Shown here piece after piece: positions 46,641 to 55,697 of a DNA stretch of 64,000 bases; position 1 is the first letter of the stretch, and each line of letters opens with the position of its first letter. Position numbers and translations under genes: made by a program. Under the pieces are notes generated by a model. The model was not told the DNA's origin. It worked only from the letters and a program-made list of their open reading frames with translations, and searched no databases. The stretch comes from Aliibacillus thermotolerans (GTDB lineage: Bacteria > Bacillota > Bacilli > Bacillales > Marinococcaceae). The stretch is taken from assembly GCF_027853235.1 (NCBI RefSeq), contig NZ_WKJG01000039.1:149780-213779 (forward strand). Reading direction: 5' to 3'.

Positions 46641-47750
46641 GTGAGTATCGATCCAATTTTAGACAAAGCGCTCCGTGGAGAGCGATTAACAATGGAAGAT
46701 GCGGTCCGTTTATATGAAAGTGACGAAATCGAAAAAATGGGGTGGGCTGCCAATGAAGTGATGAAAAAGTGGCATCCTGAACCTATTACGACTTTTGTGA
46801 TCGGCCGAAATGTAAACTATACAAACGTGTGCGATACATATTGCACGTTTTGCGCATTTTATCGTCGCCCGGGATCGGATGAAGGGTATGTCCTTTCGAA
46901 TGAAGAGATTTTCCAAAAAATACAAGAAACGGTGGATGTAGACGGAACCGAGATTTTAATGCAAGGTGGTACCAACCCGAACCTTCCGTTTAGTTATTAC
47001 ACGGATTTATTACGTGCGATTAAAGAGCGCTTTCCAAACATTACAATGCACTCTTTTTCACCTGCAGAAATTTATAAAATGGTAGAAGTATCCGGTTTAT
47101 CACTCGAAGAAGTGTTAACCGAACTGCACGAAGCGGGGTTAGATTCGCTCCCGGGTGGCGGTGCGGAAATTTTAACCGAAGCGACGCGTAAAAAAGTAAG
47201 CCGGTTGAAATGTACCGCGGAGGAATGGTTAGAATGTATGAAGATGGCGAAAAAAGTTGGCATGCACGGTACCGCCACGATGGTGATTGGTTTAACGGAA
47301 ACAATTGAAGAGCGGGCGGAACATTTACAACGTATTCGTGATACCCAAGACGAAGCGAACTGTTTTCTAGCATTCATTTCTTGGACTTTTCAACAGGAAA
47401 ATACGAGTCTACGAGGAGAAATAATTTCTCCGGAAGGATACTTAAAAAATGTTGCCATTTCTCGTTTGTTTCTTGATAATATCCCGAACTTCCAGTCTTC
47501 TTGGGTAACCATGGGACCGGAAGTAGGGAAAAAATCGTTAGAATTTGGTTGTAACGATTTTGGAAGTACCATGATAGAAGAAAACGTCGTCTCAGCGGCT
47601 GGTACCACCCATAAAGTCAATACCAATCAAATTATTCAACTCATTCGGGAAGCTGGGAAAATACCAGCACAACGGGATACGAAATATAACATTCTTCGCC
47701 GTTTTGATGGGGATTCGAAGGTGCAAAAAGACTTTATTATGCAAAACTAA
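46641..47750 (+). CDS. mqnC: Cyclic dehypoxanthinyl futalosine synthase MqnC
   Basis: 369-residue radical SAM enzyme. C64-x3-C68-x2-C71 (CDTYCTFC) binds the 4Fe-4S cluster; FVIGRNVNYTNVCDT, MQGGTNP, LPGGGAEIL and the F-W-T-FQ segment (ISWTFQQENT) are typical of MqnC. It cyclises dehypoxanthine futalosine in the alternative menaquinone pathway. MqnE, the closest paralogue, and CofH are alternatives but have different motif contexts. GTG start behind TATAGGGGG. None of the other futalosine genes is in the window. Monocistronic with a strong terminator. Confidence 0.85.
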   Translation: MSIDPILDKALRGERLTMEDAVRLYESDEIEKMGWAANEVMKKWHPEPITTFVIGRNVNYTNVCDTYCTFCAFYRRPGSDEGYVLSNEEIFQKIQETVDVDGTEILMQGGTNPNLPFSYYTDLLRAIKERFPNITMHSFSPAEIYKMVEVSGLSLEEVLTELHEAGLDSLPGGGAEILTEATRKKVSRLKCTAEEWLECMKMAKKVGMHGTATMVIGLTETIEERAEHLQRIRDTQDEANCFLAFISWTFQQENTSLRGEIISPEGYLKNVAISRLFLDNIPNFQSSWVTMGPEVGKKSLEFGCNDFGSTMIEENVVSAAGTTHKVNTNQIIQLIREAGKIPAQRDTKYNILRRFDGDSKVQKDFIMQN

Positions 47751-47758
47751 TAAACAAT

Positions 47759-47806
47759 GAGAGTTACCCATTTGTACCACTTTTTGGGTAACTCTCTTTT
47801 TTTTGG
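47759..47806 (+). terminator. Intrinsic terminator after mqnC
   Basis: GAGAGTTACCCA / TGGGTAACTCTC stem followed by eight T. Confidence 0.93.
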
Positions 47807-47903
47807 TCGTTCTGTCGGCATTTTTTTCTTCTTTATCCATACATATGTAGAGAGAGAAGATGAATGCGTGCGTAGTGACGTTCGGGTGAGGAGGAATGTA
47901 GGG

Positions 47904-48755
47904 TTGTTTTCTATCGATTTTGCTAATATGGAAGATACAAATAATGTGATGGATACGATATCCAATGACCAACACAAATGGGAGAGAAAAGGACTAGACA
48001 CGGGAAAAGTGATGCAAAAAAAGGGGAAGTTTTTTTGGGATTTTCAAGGAACCGAAACAGAATGGAAGGAGGGAATCATCCCCTATTTAGCTTCCGTCCT
48101 TTCGGATTATATGACGGATCATCAAGAATTAAAATGGATTAAAAATTATATTGAAGACACTTTTTATTACAAAGATGAATCGGAAGCTATTACTGATATT
48201 GCCCAAACATTGCTTGAAGGAGAAAAGAAAGGAGTTTTACGCACGCCTCTTTTTGACAAAAGAAAACATTTCGTTTACAACGAACTTAAAAAAGAAATAG
48301 AAGAAAAAAAGCACATCCAATGGCAACCGCTTTTAACCTTTCGTCTCGGAACCTATCATCAATTGCTGATGGAAGCAGCTTCGAAAGCCATTGATGAATA
48401 TAAGTGGGAACAAGAATATCAAACGATGGTGGAATCTTGTCGTCATCATTTAAAGCATGCAGAGGAGCAAATGAATATTCTCCATCTCCTATTGAAAGAG
48501 AAGCCCTTATTTGTGGACGAACATGGACATCCTATTGATGAGTGGACGAGGCTTCATCAGTTAGAGCATTCCCTTGTGTTCGAAAAAGAACTTCCTTTTG
48601 AATACATGGTTATCAGTCCCACCGTAAGTCTTTCTCCGCGTCGCCTGCATGTCTATTCCGATGAAGAAAATGGGACGGTGCAAACGTTAGAAATGATTTT
48701 CCAAGAAAAAATGACACTTCATCCTGTGAAAGAATGGCCATTATATGAAAAGTAA
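47904..48755 (+). CDS. ytxC: YtxC family protein
   Basis: 283 residues, close to B. subtilis YtxC (281). Mostly helical and charged, without membrane segments; the C-terminal part (SPTVSLSPRRLHVYS, QTLEMIFQEKMTLHP) matches the family. Annotated elsewhere as a putative sporulation protein; mechanism unknown. TTG 47904 lies nine bases behind AGGAGG; the open frame goes further upstream but starts inside the mqnC terminator. Between dnaI/mqnC and thrS as in Bacillus. Confidence 0.85.
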   Translation: MFSIDFANMEDTNNVMDTISNDQHKWERKGLDTGKVMQKKGKFFWDFQGTETEWKEGIIPYLASVLSDYMTDHQELKWIKNYIEDTFYYKDESEAITDIAQTLLEGEKKGVLRTPLFDKRKHFVYNELKKEIEEKKHIQWQPLLTFRLGTYHQLLMEAASKAIDEYKWEQEYQTMVESCRHHLKHAEEQMNILHLLLKEKPLFVDEHGHPIDEWTRLHQLEHSLVFEKELPFEYMVISPTVSLSPRRLHVYSDEENGTVQTLEMIFQEKMTLHPVKEWPLYEK

Positions 48756-48756
48756 A

Positions 48757-48794
48757 AAACAGAAAAAAGCAGTTCGTTGCTTTTTTCTGTTTTT
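48757..48794. terminator. Bidirectional terminator between ytxC and the lipoprotein gene
   Basis: AAAACAGAAAAAAGCA / TGCTTTTTTCTGTTTT, perfect 16-bp stem with A and T tracts on both sides, between convergent genes. Confidence 0.92.
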
Positions 48795-48799
48795 ACCCG

Positions 48800-49297
48800 T
48801 TAAGAACGTGTTTCTTCGTATTCTTTTTCTGTTCCGGTGGTAAAGTCAACTTCTAACTCAAATTTTTCGAAGTTGTCTTCTAACTGAAAGCTTTCTAATA
48901 CTTCTGCAATCACTTCTTCATTCGGTGTGTCCTCATCGAAAGTCAAACGATGAAAGATCGGCTCGAGCTCACTAAGTGCTTCTTCACCTTGTTTTTTCGC
49001 TTGATTTAAATCATCATCAATTTCCACTTCGATACGGTCACCGTCTTTTTCAAAATCCACTTCGTAAGAAACGGCATTTTCATAAATGACTTCTAAATAA
49101 AACTGGTCAAAAGGTACAGAGATGTCTGCAGTTCCATTACTATTTCTTTCCTCTTCTTCCGGTGTTGCTTGATCAATCGTTGCATCTGAAGAGGATTGGT
49201 TCATCTCTTCTTCCGTATCAGGTTCGTTTTCCCCGCAAGCGATAAGGACACTAAGTAAACATGCACTCATTGTAATTAATATGGCACGTGTCATCAT
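48800..49297 (-). CDS. YusW-like domain lipoprotein
   Basis: 165 residues. A lipoprotein signal (MMTRAILITM..., lipobox VLIAC with the lipidated cysteine near residue 21) is followed by a low-complexity acidic linker rich in E, S, T and N (about 22-60) and a beta-rich domain with SYEVDFEKDGDRIEVEID and FEKFELEVDFTTG, the YusW-like pattern. Exposed outside the membrane; function unknown. ATG 49297 follows AGAGGAGG by six bases; the ORF's fifteen earlier codons are not needed. Confidence 0.8.
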   Translation of the reverse strand: MMTRAILITMSACLLSVLIACGENEPDTEEEMNQSSSDATIDQATPEEEERNSNGTADISVPFDQFYLEVIYENAVSYEVDFEKDGDRIEVEIDDDLNQAKKQGEEALSELEPIFHRLTFDEDTPNEEVIAEVLESFQLEDNFEKFELEVDFTTGTEKEYEETRS

Positions 49298-49530
49298 GTC
49301 ATCCCTCCTCTTTTCATTGTTCCCAAACGGACGCGATTTCACGCATTACTTTCCATAGAAGAATGGACTACGACAAAAACGTTGTTCAGTTTCGCGAGCA
49401 CTTTCGAAAAGTGCTACATTTTGGTGTCACATTGAAAAATTTTACATAACGTTTCGGTATCGCTTATAATGATAATATTGACTATTTTCTGATAGTCTCT
49501 TTTTTAAAAATATTTGGTAGGAGGTTTGAA

Positions 49531-50541
49531 ATGATGAAGGCAATTCTCGTAAAAGAGACAGGTGGACCAGATAAGGCAGAATACGTAGACGTAGATGTTC
49601 CTTCTCCGGGGAAAGGAGAAGTATTAATTCGATTAAAAAACGCAGCACTAAACCGTCGTGATTTCTTTATTACCCATGGTCTGTATCCAGGCATGAACCT
49701 TCCTGCGATTTTAGGTTCAGATGGTGCTGGGATTGTAGAAGAAGTAGGAGAAGGTGTTTCTAATGTGTCGGTTGGCGATGAAGTCATTATGAATCCCGGG
49801 CTTCAGTGGGGAGAAAATGAAGCTTATGGAAACAAAGACTTTCACATACTGGGCATGCCCACTGATGGAACATACGCACAATATGTAAAAATTACGAGTG
49901 AAAATGTGTACCAAAAGCCTTCTCATTTAAGCTGGGAAGAAGCAGCAGCCCTCCCGCTAGCAGGACTCACTGCTTACCGTGCCCTTTTTACAAGAGGGGA
50001 ATTAAAAGAAGGAGAAAATGTTCTCGTTCCCGGTATTGGTAGCGGTGTGTCTCAATTTGTGATGCAAATGGCACTGGCGAAAGGTGCAAACGTGTACGTG
50101 ACTTCCAGTAGTGAGGAGAAAATCGCACGTGCCAAAGAACTTGGAGCCAGTGGCGGAGTCAATTACCAAGAAAAAGATTGGACGAAGCAATTGAAAAAAT
50201 TAATCAATGGCTTCGACTTAATTGTGGACGGAGTCGGTGGGGATAATTTTAACCAATTATTAAGTGTCGTCGCAAATGGCGGACGCATTGTAAATTACGG
50301 TGCGACGGCTGGTCCGGTACCAGAGCTCGTTCTTCCGAAAATGTTCTTTAAAAATATGGACATTCGTGGCACCACGATGGGAAGTCCGCGAGATTTTCAA
50401 AAGATGTTAGATTTGTTTGAAGAGCATTCTCTACACCCAGTAGTGGACAAAACGTTCGCATTAGAAGACGCGGCCGAAGCGTTAAAATATATGGAAAAAG
50501 GAAATAATTTCGGAAAAATTGTCCTTGAAATTCCGCAATAA
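49531..50541 (+). CDS. MDR-family NAD(P)-dependent oxidoreductase (quinone reductase-like)
   Basis: 336 residues. GroES-like N-terminal domain (PGKGEVLIRLKNAALNRRD, PAILGSDGAGIVEEVG) and a Rossmann domain. The catalytic-zinc residues are not kept: NRRDFF stands where zinc alcohol dehydrogenases have a cysteine. This points to the zinc-free quinone oxidoreductase / enoyl reductase branch. Substrate unknown. Starts at the first of two ATG codons behind AGGAGG; single gene with a terminator. Confidence 0.8.
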   Translation: MMKAILVKETGGPDKAEYVDVDVPSPGKGEVLIRLKNAALNRRDFFITHGLYPGMNLPAILGSDGAGIVEEVGEGVSNVSVGDEVIMNPGLQWGENEAYGNKDFHILGMPTDGTYAQYVKITSENVYQKPSHLSWEEAAALPLAGLTAYRALFTRGELKEGENVLVPGIGSGVSQFVMQMALAKGANVYVTSSSEEKIARAKELGASGGVNYQEKDWTKQLKKLINGFDLIVDGVGGDNFNQLLSVVANGGRIVNYGATAGPVPELVLPKMFFKNMDIRGTTMGSPRDFQKMLDLFEEHSLHPVVDKTFALEDAAEALKYMEKGNNFGKIVLEIPQ

Positions 50542-50579
50542 TCCCTCCTTTTTTTGTTAAACTGAGCGCTTGCTCAAAA

Positions 50580-50620
50580 GAAGCGTGTCCTAAACGAATC
50601 GTAGGGCACGCTTCATTTTT
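50580..50620 (+). terminator. Intrinsic terminator after the MDR oxidoreductase gene
   Basis: GAAGCGTGTCCT / AGGGCACGCTTC stem (one G-U pair) with ATTTTT tail. Confidence 0.85.
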
Positions 50621-50721
50621 CACAATGAACCTTTGGGTATCATATATGACATCAGCAGAATCTGACGTCTAAACGTGTTATACTAATAAGAAAAGCATTG
50701 ACTGAAGAGGAGTGAGTGAGA

Positions 50722-51069
50722 ATGAATACATATACAGAACTTACAACCATTGCTCAATGGGAGGACGTATTGGAACAAACAAATACGCATCCGGCCTTTG
50801 TTTTTAAACATAGCACCAGTTGTCCAATTAGCGCCGAAGCTCATGAAGCATATCAAACATATGTAGCACAAAATAAGGAGATTCCTACCTATTTAGTAAA
50901 AGTCATCGAGACTCGTGACGTTTCCAATGCCATTGAAGCGGACACACGCATAAAACATGAATCACCTCAACTGCTACTACTTTCTAACAAAGAAGTCGTG
51001 TGGCATGCCTCTCACTACGACATTAAAGAAGATGCGATTTTAACAGCAAGTGAAACAGTAAAAAAGTGA
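50722..51069 (+). CDS. ytxJ: Monothiol bacilliredoxin YtxJ (BrxC)
   Basis: 115 residues, thioredoxin-like. FVFKHSTSCPISAEA contains the active-site cysteine C34 in the CPIS context of the family and no second cysteine, as expected for a monothiol enzyme. It removes bacillithiol from S-bacillithiolated proteins in low-GC Gram-positives. ATG 50722 is nine bases behind GAGGAG; the GTG six bases earlier is too close to it. Ten bases before the macrodomain gene, so the two form an operon. Confidence 0.88.
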   Translation: MNTYTELTTIAQWEDVLEQTNTHPAFVFKHSTSCPISAEAHEAYQTYVAQNKEIPTYLVKVIETRDVSNAIEADTRIKHESPQLLLLSNKEVVWHASHYDIKEDAILTASETVKK

Positions 51070-51079
51070 GGTGGAGAAC

Positions 51080-51631
51080 ATGAAAGTAGAGATTAACGGT
51101 AACATATTGGAATTTAAAAAAGGAGATATTACAACGGTACAAGCGGATGCGATTGTCAATGCTGCCAACGGTACCCTGTTAGGTGGGGGAGGAGTGGACG
51201 GTGCGATTCACCGTGCTGCTGGAAAAGAGTTACTTCAGGAATGCAAACGGATTCGCGAAGAACAACTTCATGGCGAAGAACTCCCTTCTGGTGATGCGGT
51301 GATGACGAAAGGATATAACCTTCCGGCGGATTACGTCATTCATACCGTTGGGCCGGTGTGGGAAGGAGGAGAGCATAAAGAAGCAGAGAGACTTTCTAAC
51401 TGCTATAAAAACTCTCTTGCTCTCATGCGGGAACACCAGTTACAACATATCGCTTTCCCATCCATATCTACCGGGGCTTACCGGTTCCCAATTGAACTAG
51501 CAGCCGCTGTTGCGATCGAAACTGTCGTGGAATATTTAAAGAAAGAGCGGGTTGGAAAAGTCACTTTTGTCTTATTTTCAGAAGAAGACAAAGAAATATA
51601 TCAAACCACATACGAAAATATTTATGGCTAA
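51080..51631 (+). CDS. Macrodomain protein (probable ADP-ribose deacetylase/hydrolase)
   Basis: 183 residues, one macro domain. ADAIVNAANG, GGGGVDGAIHRAAG and ISTGAYRFPIELAA are the ADP-ribose-binding loops of the MacroD/YmdB branch, which hydrolyses O-acetyl-ADP-ribose and mono-ADP-ribose esters. ATG 51080 sits behind GAGGTGG; three upstream codons from a GTG belong to the RBS. Paired with ytxJ, suggesting a link between thiol stress and ADP-ribose turnover, but this is only inferred from position. Confidence 0.9.
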   Translation: MKVEINGNILEFKKGDITTVQADAIVNAANGTLLGGGGVDGAIHRAAGKELLQECKRIREEQLHGEELPSGDAVMTKGYNLPADYVIHTVGPVWEGGEHKEAERLSNCYKNSLALMREHQLQHIAFPSISTGAYRFPIELAAAVAIETVVEYLKKERVGKVTFVLFSEEDKEIYQTTYENIYG

Positions 51632-51679
51632 ACGAATATTGGTTGATTTTCTCATTCGTTCTTTCTATAATAACAACAG

Positions 51680-51937
51680 AATATTGTATAAATGCATGGA
51701 TAAGGACATGGGAAACATCCCCTTTTTCTACAGAGAGGAAAGTGTCAGCTGAGAGCTTTCTGAAAAAGCGTGTTTCTTACCCCCTTGGAGCAGCAGTAGG
51801 GAACGAATGCTAGTAACTACTGCCGGAGTCGCCCCACGTTACGGTGGCAAACGAGATGCAAAGGCATGATTGTCTTTGTAACAAGGGTGGAACCGCGGAA
51901 TCTATTCGCCCCTTCTTTATAAGAAGGGGTGTTTTTT
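51680..51937 (+). promoter_or_regulatory. T-box leader of thrS
   Basis: The T-box sequence AACAAGGGTGGAACCGCGG (51880-51898) is followed by a terminator CCCCTTCTT / AAGAAGGGG with T6 (51909-51937). A stem III-type hairpin CCAC-GTTACG-GTGG lies before it. Uncharged tRNA-Thr should pair with the leader and prevent termination. The threonine specifier codon was not fixed with certainty (an ACT lies near 51815). A TATAAT at 51668-51673 may be the -10 of the promoter. Confidence 0.92.
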
Positions 51938-51967
51938 ATTGTTTATTTTACGAAGGAGGAATGTTCA

Positions 51968-53914
51968 ATGAGTGGAGCAGTGGAAATTACTTTTCCAGAT
52001 GGAAATAAAAAATCTTTTGAAGACGGAGTAACAGCTGAAGAAATCGCCGCTTCCATTAGTCCAGGATTAAAAAAACAAGCCATAGCTGCTAAAATTGACG
52101 GAAAACCGGTTGATTTGCGTACTCCTCTTCATGAAGGCGGTACGATTGAAATTTTGACGTTGAAAAATGAAGAAGGGTTGGAAATTTTACGGCATAGTAC
52201 GGCTCACTTAATGGCCCAGGCGATCAAACGTTTATATAAAGATGTGAAGCTCGGTGTCGGCCCTGTGATTGAAAATGGATTTTATTATGACATCGATATG
52301 CCGCACCAACTCACTCCAGAAGATTTACCGAAAATCGAAAAAGAAATGCAAAAAATTATTGATGAAAATCTTGAAATCGTCCGAAAAGAAGTGAGCCGAG
52401 AAGAAGCAATCGAACGATATAAAGAAATCGGCGACGATTTGAAACTGGAATTAATTGATGATATTCCGGAAGACGAAACAGTATCTATTTACGAACAAGG
52501 AGAATTTTTTGATTTATGTCGAGGTGTACACGTGCCAAGTACCGGAAAATTAAAGAAGTTTAAACTATTAAGCATTTCCGGTGCGTATTGGCGCGGCGAT
52601 AGTAACAACAAAATGTTACAACGGATTTACGGAACCGCTTTTCCAAAACAAGGCGAGCTCGAAGAATATTTAAAAATGCGGGAAGAAGCAAAAGAGCGGG
52701 ATCATCGTAAAATCGGAAAGGAATTAGAGATTTTCACTCTCAATCAAAAAGTAGGACAAGGCCTTCCGATTTGGCTGCCAAAAGGGGCAACGATTCGCCG
52801 GACCATTGAACGATACATCGTCGATTTAGAAGAACGCCTTGGCTACGACCACGTTTATACACCGGTGTTAGGCAGTTCCGAGTTATATAAAACGTCCGGG
52901 CATTGGGACCATTATCAAGAAGATATGTTCCCACCGATGGAAATGGACAATGAAACGTTCGTGATTCGTCCGATGAACTGTCCGCACCATATGATGGTGT
53001 ACAAAAACTCCATGCACAGCTACCGTGACTTACCTGTGCGAGTTGCAGAGCTTGGCCTGATGCACCGTTATGAAAAATCCGGCGCTTTAGCAGGGTTGCA
53101 ACGGGTTCGCGCCATGACGTTAAACGATGCTCATATTTTCGCCCGTCCAGATCAATTAAAAGAAGAATTTGTACGAGTAGTGGAACTCATTCAAAGTGTG
53201 TATAAAGACTTTGGCTTTGAAGATTATTACTTCCGCTTATCTTACCGTGATCCGGAAGATAAAGAAAAATACGTAGATAACGATGCGATGTGGGAAAAAG
53301 CACAATCGATGTTAAAAGAAGCGATGGATGACATGGGGGTAGACTATGTGGAAGCTGAGGGAGAAGCTGCTTTTTACGGACCAAAATTAGACGTACAAGT
53401 AAAAACAGCGCTCGGTAAAGACGAAACATTGTCTACCGTCCAACTCGACTTCCATTTACCGGAGCGATTTGACCTAACGTATATTGGAAAAGATGGAAAA
53501 GAACATCGTCCGGTCGTCATCCACCGAGGCATTGTATCTACAATGGAACGTTTCGTCGCTTTCTTGTTAGAAGAACATAAAGGAGCATTGCCAGTATGGC
53601 TCGCACCGGTACAAGCAAAAATTATTCCAGTGTCATTAGAAGCACATATGGAATATGCTCGAAAAGTGGAAGACGAATTGAGAAAAGCCGGTGTGCGCGT
53701 AGAAGTAGACGTACGCGATGAAAAACTCGGCTACAAAATTCGCGAAGCCCAAACGAAAAAAATCCCGTACATGCTCGTTCTCGGAGACAAAGAAATCGAA
53801 CAAGAAGCAGTGAACGTGCGCCGTTACGGCCAAAAAGATTCAGAAACAGTAGGACTCTCTTCCTTCGTTCAAATGATTACGGAGAAAATCAATACACGCT
53901 CATTAGAACTGTAA
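51968..53914 (+). CDS. thrS: Threonyl-tRNA synthetase
   Basis: 648 residues. TGS domain (1-65), editing domain with [15 protein letters not shown] (HxxxH), catalytic core with [13 protein letters not shown] (zinc cysteine and class II motif 2 region) and [14 protein letters not shown], and a C-terminal anticodon-binding domain. ATG 51968 has GAAGGAGG upstream; the frame opens thirteen codons earlier inside the attenuator. Controlled by the T-box leader. Confidence 0.97.
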   Translation: MSGAVEITFPDGNKKSFEDGVTAEEIAASISPGLKKQAIAAKIDGKPVDLRTPLHEGGTIEILTLKNEEGLEILRHSTAHLMAQAIKRLYKDVKLGVGPVIENGFYYDIDMPHQLTPEDLPKIEKEMQKIIDENLEIVRKEVSREEAIERYKEIGDDLKLELIDDIPEDETVSIYEQGEFFDLCRGVHVPSTGKLKKFKLLSISGAYWRGDSNNKMLQRIYGTAFPKQGELEEYLKMREEAKERDHRKIGKELEIFTLNQKVGQGLPIWLPKGATIRRTIERYIVDLEERLGYDHVYTPVLGSSELYKTSGHWDHYQEDMFPPMEMDNETFVIRPMNCPHHMMVYKNSMHSYRDLPVRVAELGLMHRYEKSGALAGLQRVRAMTLNDAHIFARPDQLKEEFVRVVELIQSVYKDFGFEDYYFRLSYRDPEDKEKYVDNDAMWEKAQSMLKEAMDDMGVDYVEAEGEAAFYGPKLDVQVKTALGKDETLSTVQLDFHLPERFDLTYIGKDGKEHRPVVIHRGIVSTMERFVAFLLEEHKGALPVWLAPVQAKIIPVSLEAHMEYARKVEDELRKAGVRVEVDVRDEKLGYKIREAQTKKIPYMLVLGDKEIEQEAVNVRRYGQKDSETVGLSSFVQMITEKINTRSLEL

Positions 53915-54004
53915 TTGCATAGATCATTTGTTTTGAGGATGGAATGACGTGTGGGAAATGACTTAACAAAGACGATTCCTTATTTTAAGATGGAACGTGA
54001 CGCT

Positions 54005-54120
54005 AGAAACGAGTCATAGCTCGTACTGCTGGAGAGAAGTTATAGCTCGTTTATGACGCGTTTTCATTGCTACTTTGATGGTGGAAACATGCCATAGAAA
54101 TTTCATGAGCCCCTTTCGTC
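54005..54120 (+). repeat. Degenerate 52-bp repeat units (site 2)
   Basis: A unit starts at GGAGAGAAGTTATAG (54031) and the next at GGAAACATGCCATAG (54083), exactly 52 bases apart; both align with the 16.1-kb array (GGAAaCAAGcCAT, TCATG, TTTC). A half unit (GAAACGAGTCATAGCTCG) precedes them. No gene is present between thrS and the infC promoter. Confidence 0.65.
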
Positions 54121-54124
54121 AGAA

Positions 54125-54195
54125 AAGCGTCTCATTTTGGAGCTAGTGAGATGATTCAATCAAACGGTCATCTGATGATTATCCGCGAGACGCTT
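54125..54195. repeat. Inverted repeat upstream of infC
   Basis: AAGCGTCTC (54125-54133) and GAGACGCTT (54187-54195), perfect over nine bases with 53 bases between. No T run. It could be an insertion footprint or an RNA stem at the end of the thrS transcript. Confidence 0.45.
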
Positions 54196-54224
54196 GATGG
54201 AGGAGAAACATTCTTTAAAATAAG

Positions 54225-54252
54225 TTGACAAATGTATGTGTGACATGATAGT
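54225..54252 (+). promoter_or_regulatory. Probable promoter of infC-rpmI-rplT
   Basis: Perfect TTGACA with GATAGT 16 bases downstream. The inferred leader before infC is about 225 bases. Confidence 0.55.
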
Positions 54253-54259
54253 GTATGTA

Positions 54260-54406
54260 AGGTAAAGTAACATTCGAAACCAAAGCAAGTAGAAGCGCCC
54301 GCTTCTCACCTGATCGACGCGACAAGTTGTTGGCAGGTTTGTGGTGATATGGAATTTGTATTCGTTTGATCACGAGTGGGCGCAATCCGTGTGCCCACTT
54401 TTTTGT
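54260..54406 (+). promoter_or_regulatory. L20-type leader with attenuator, upstream of infC
   Basis: The leader ends in a terminator GTGGGC / GCCCAC with T6 (54377-54405), 79 bases before infC. In Bacillus the infC-rpmI-rplT leader is an autoregulatory element in which ribosomal protein L20 promotes early termination; gene order and a pre-gene terminator agree. The pairing domains for L20 were not modelled. Confidence 0.8.
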
Positions 54407-54484
54407 GTCAGATTCACCAACCGTATTGTGCGGGAGAGCTACAGATGTCTGCTTCGGGTTCGTAAATTTATTTGGAGGTGTCTT

Positions 54485-55021
54485 ATTATCCGTAAAGACA
54501 TGAAGGTTAACGAGGGAATCCGTGCGCGGGAAGTTCGTTTGATTGATGCGAATGGGGACCAACTAGGAGTAAAATCAAAGAACGAAGCGCTGGATTTGGC
54601 AAAAAAGGCAAATCTTGATTTGGTGTTAGTTGCTCCGAATGCAAAGCCTCCGGTGTGCCGTATTATGGACTACGGGAAATACCGCTATGAACAGCAAAAG
54701 AAAGAAAAAGAGGCTCGCAAAAAGCAAAAAGTAATTAACGTCAAAGAAGTGCGCCTTAGCCCGAACATCGAGGAGCATGACTTTAACACAAAGCTTCGTA
54801 GTGCTCGTAAATTCCTTAATAAAGGAGATAAAGTGAAAGCAGCGATTCGTTTTCGCGGTCGAATGATCACCCACTCTGACATCGGTAAAGATGTGTTAGA
54901 ACGATTAGCGGATGAGTTAAAAGATATTGCGACGGTGGAGACGAAACCGAAGATGGAAGGAAGAAGCATGTTTTTAATGCTTGCCCCGAAATCAGAGAAA
55001 GAAAAAGAAGGAAAAAAGTAG
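54485..55021 (+). CDS. infC: Translation initiation factor IF-3
   Basis: 178 residues from an ATT start codon: GGAGG lies six bases upstream, and ATT ATC CGT AAA GAC gives the Bacillus-type N-terminus ([20 protein letters not shown]). No ATG or GTG is suitably placed; the next ATG, at codon 6, would be too far from the RBS. N-domain, linker ([11 protein letters not shown]) and C-domain are intact. The rare AUU start lets IF-3 limit its own translation. First gene of the IF3-L35-L20 operon. Confidence 0.93.
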   Translation: MIRKDMKVNEGIRAREVRLIDANGDQLGVKSKNEALDLAKKANLDLVLVAPNAKPPVCRIMDYGKYRYEQQKKEKEARKKQKVINVKEVRLSPNIEEHDFNTKLRSARKFLNKGDKVKAAIRFRGRMITHSDIGKDVLERLADELKDIATVETKPKMEGRSMFLMLAPKSEKEKEGKK

Positions 55022-55051
55022 ACGGATAAAATGTAACGAGGAGGACTTTTT

Positions 55052-55252
55052 ATGCCAAAAATGAAAACGCACCGCGGCGCAGCGAAACGTTTCAAAAAAA
55101 CAGCGTCCGGTAAGTTAAAGCGCAGTCATGCGTACACAAGCCACTTGTTTGCTAACAAATCAACGAAACAAAAACGGAAACTTCGCAAGCAAGGAATGGT
55201 GGATAACTCAGACTTTAAACGTATTAAAGATTTAATGCCTTATAAAAACTAA
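55052..55252 (+). CDS. rpmI: 50S ribosomal protein L35
   Basis: 66 residues: [20 protein letters not shown] is the family N-terminus; very basic. Between infC and rplT, with AGGAGG upstream. Confidence 0.97.
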   Translation: MPKMKTHRGAAKRFKKTASGKLKRSHAYTSHLFANKSTKQKRKLRKQGMVDNSDFKRIKDLMPYKN

Positions 55253-55285
55253 TGACCGTAATGTAATGCGAAGGAGGGATAGACG

Positions 55286-55642
55286 ATGGCAAGAGTAAAA
55301 GGTGGTTATGTCACACGTCGTCGTCGGAAAAAAGTTTTAAAATTAGCGAAAGGGTATCGCGGATCGAAGCATAGCCTGTTTAAAACGGCCAATCAACAAG
55401 TGATGAAGTCACTTCAATATGCATATCGTGATCGCCGTCAAAGAAAACGTGATTTCCGTAAGCTATGGATCACAAGAATTAATGCTGCGGCGCGAATGAA
55501 TGGTCTCTCTTACAGCCGTCTCATGCACGGTTTAAAACAGGCAAATATCCAAGTGAATCGCAAAATGCTCGCTGACCTTGCAGTGAATGATGAAAAAGCC
55601 TTTGCTGAACTTGCTGAAAAAGCAAAAGCGAGCTTGAAATAA
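55286..55642 (+). CDS. rplT: 50S ribosomal protein L20
   Basis: 118 residues: [23 protein letters not shown] with a helical basic extension and a globular C-domain ([21 protein letters not shown]). It nucleates early 50S assembly and binds the operon leader to repress it. AAGGAGGG upstream. Confidence 0.97.
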   Translation: MARVKGGYVTRRRRKKVLKLAKGYRGSKHSLFKTANQQVMKSLQYAYRDRRQRKRDFRKLWITRINAAARMNGLSYSRLMHGLKQANIQVNRKMLADLAVNDEKAFAELAEKAKASLK

Positions 55643-55648
55643 TGACGA

Positions 55649-55687
55649 AAAACGAACCGGACGGCTTATCACCGGTTCGTTTTTTCG
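55649..55687 (+). terminator. Intrinsic terminator after rplT
   Basis: AACGAACCGG / CCGGTTCGTT stem with T6. Confidence 0.93.
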
Positions 55688-55697
55688 TTATGTTTCA

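Noticed and set aside
51080..51631. ADP-ribosylation toxin-antitoxin system with the macrodomain gene as antitoxin
   Set aside because: No ADP-ribosyltransferase toxin gene (such as DarT) is adjacent; the partner is ytxJ, a household redox gene.
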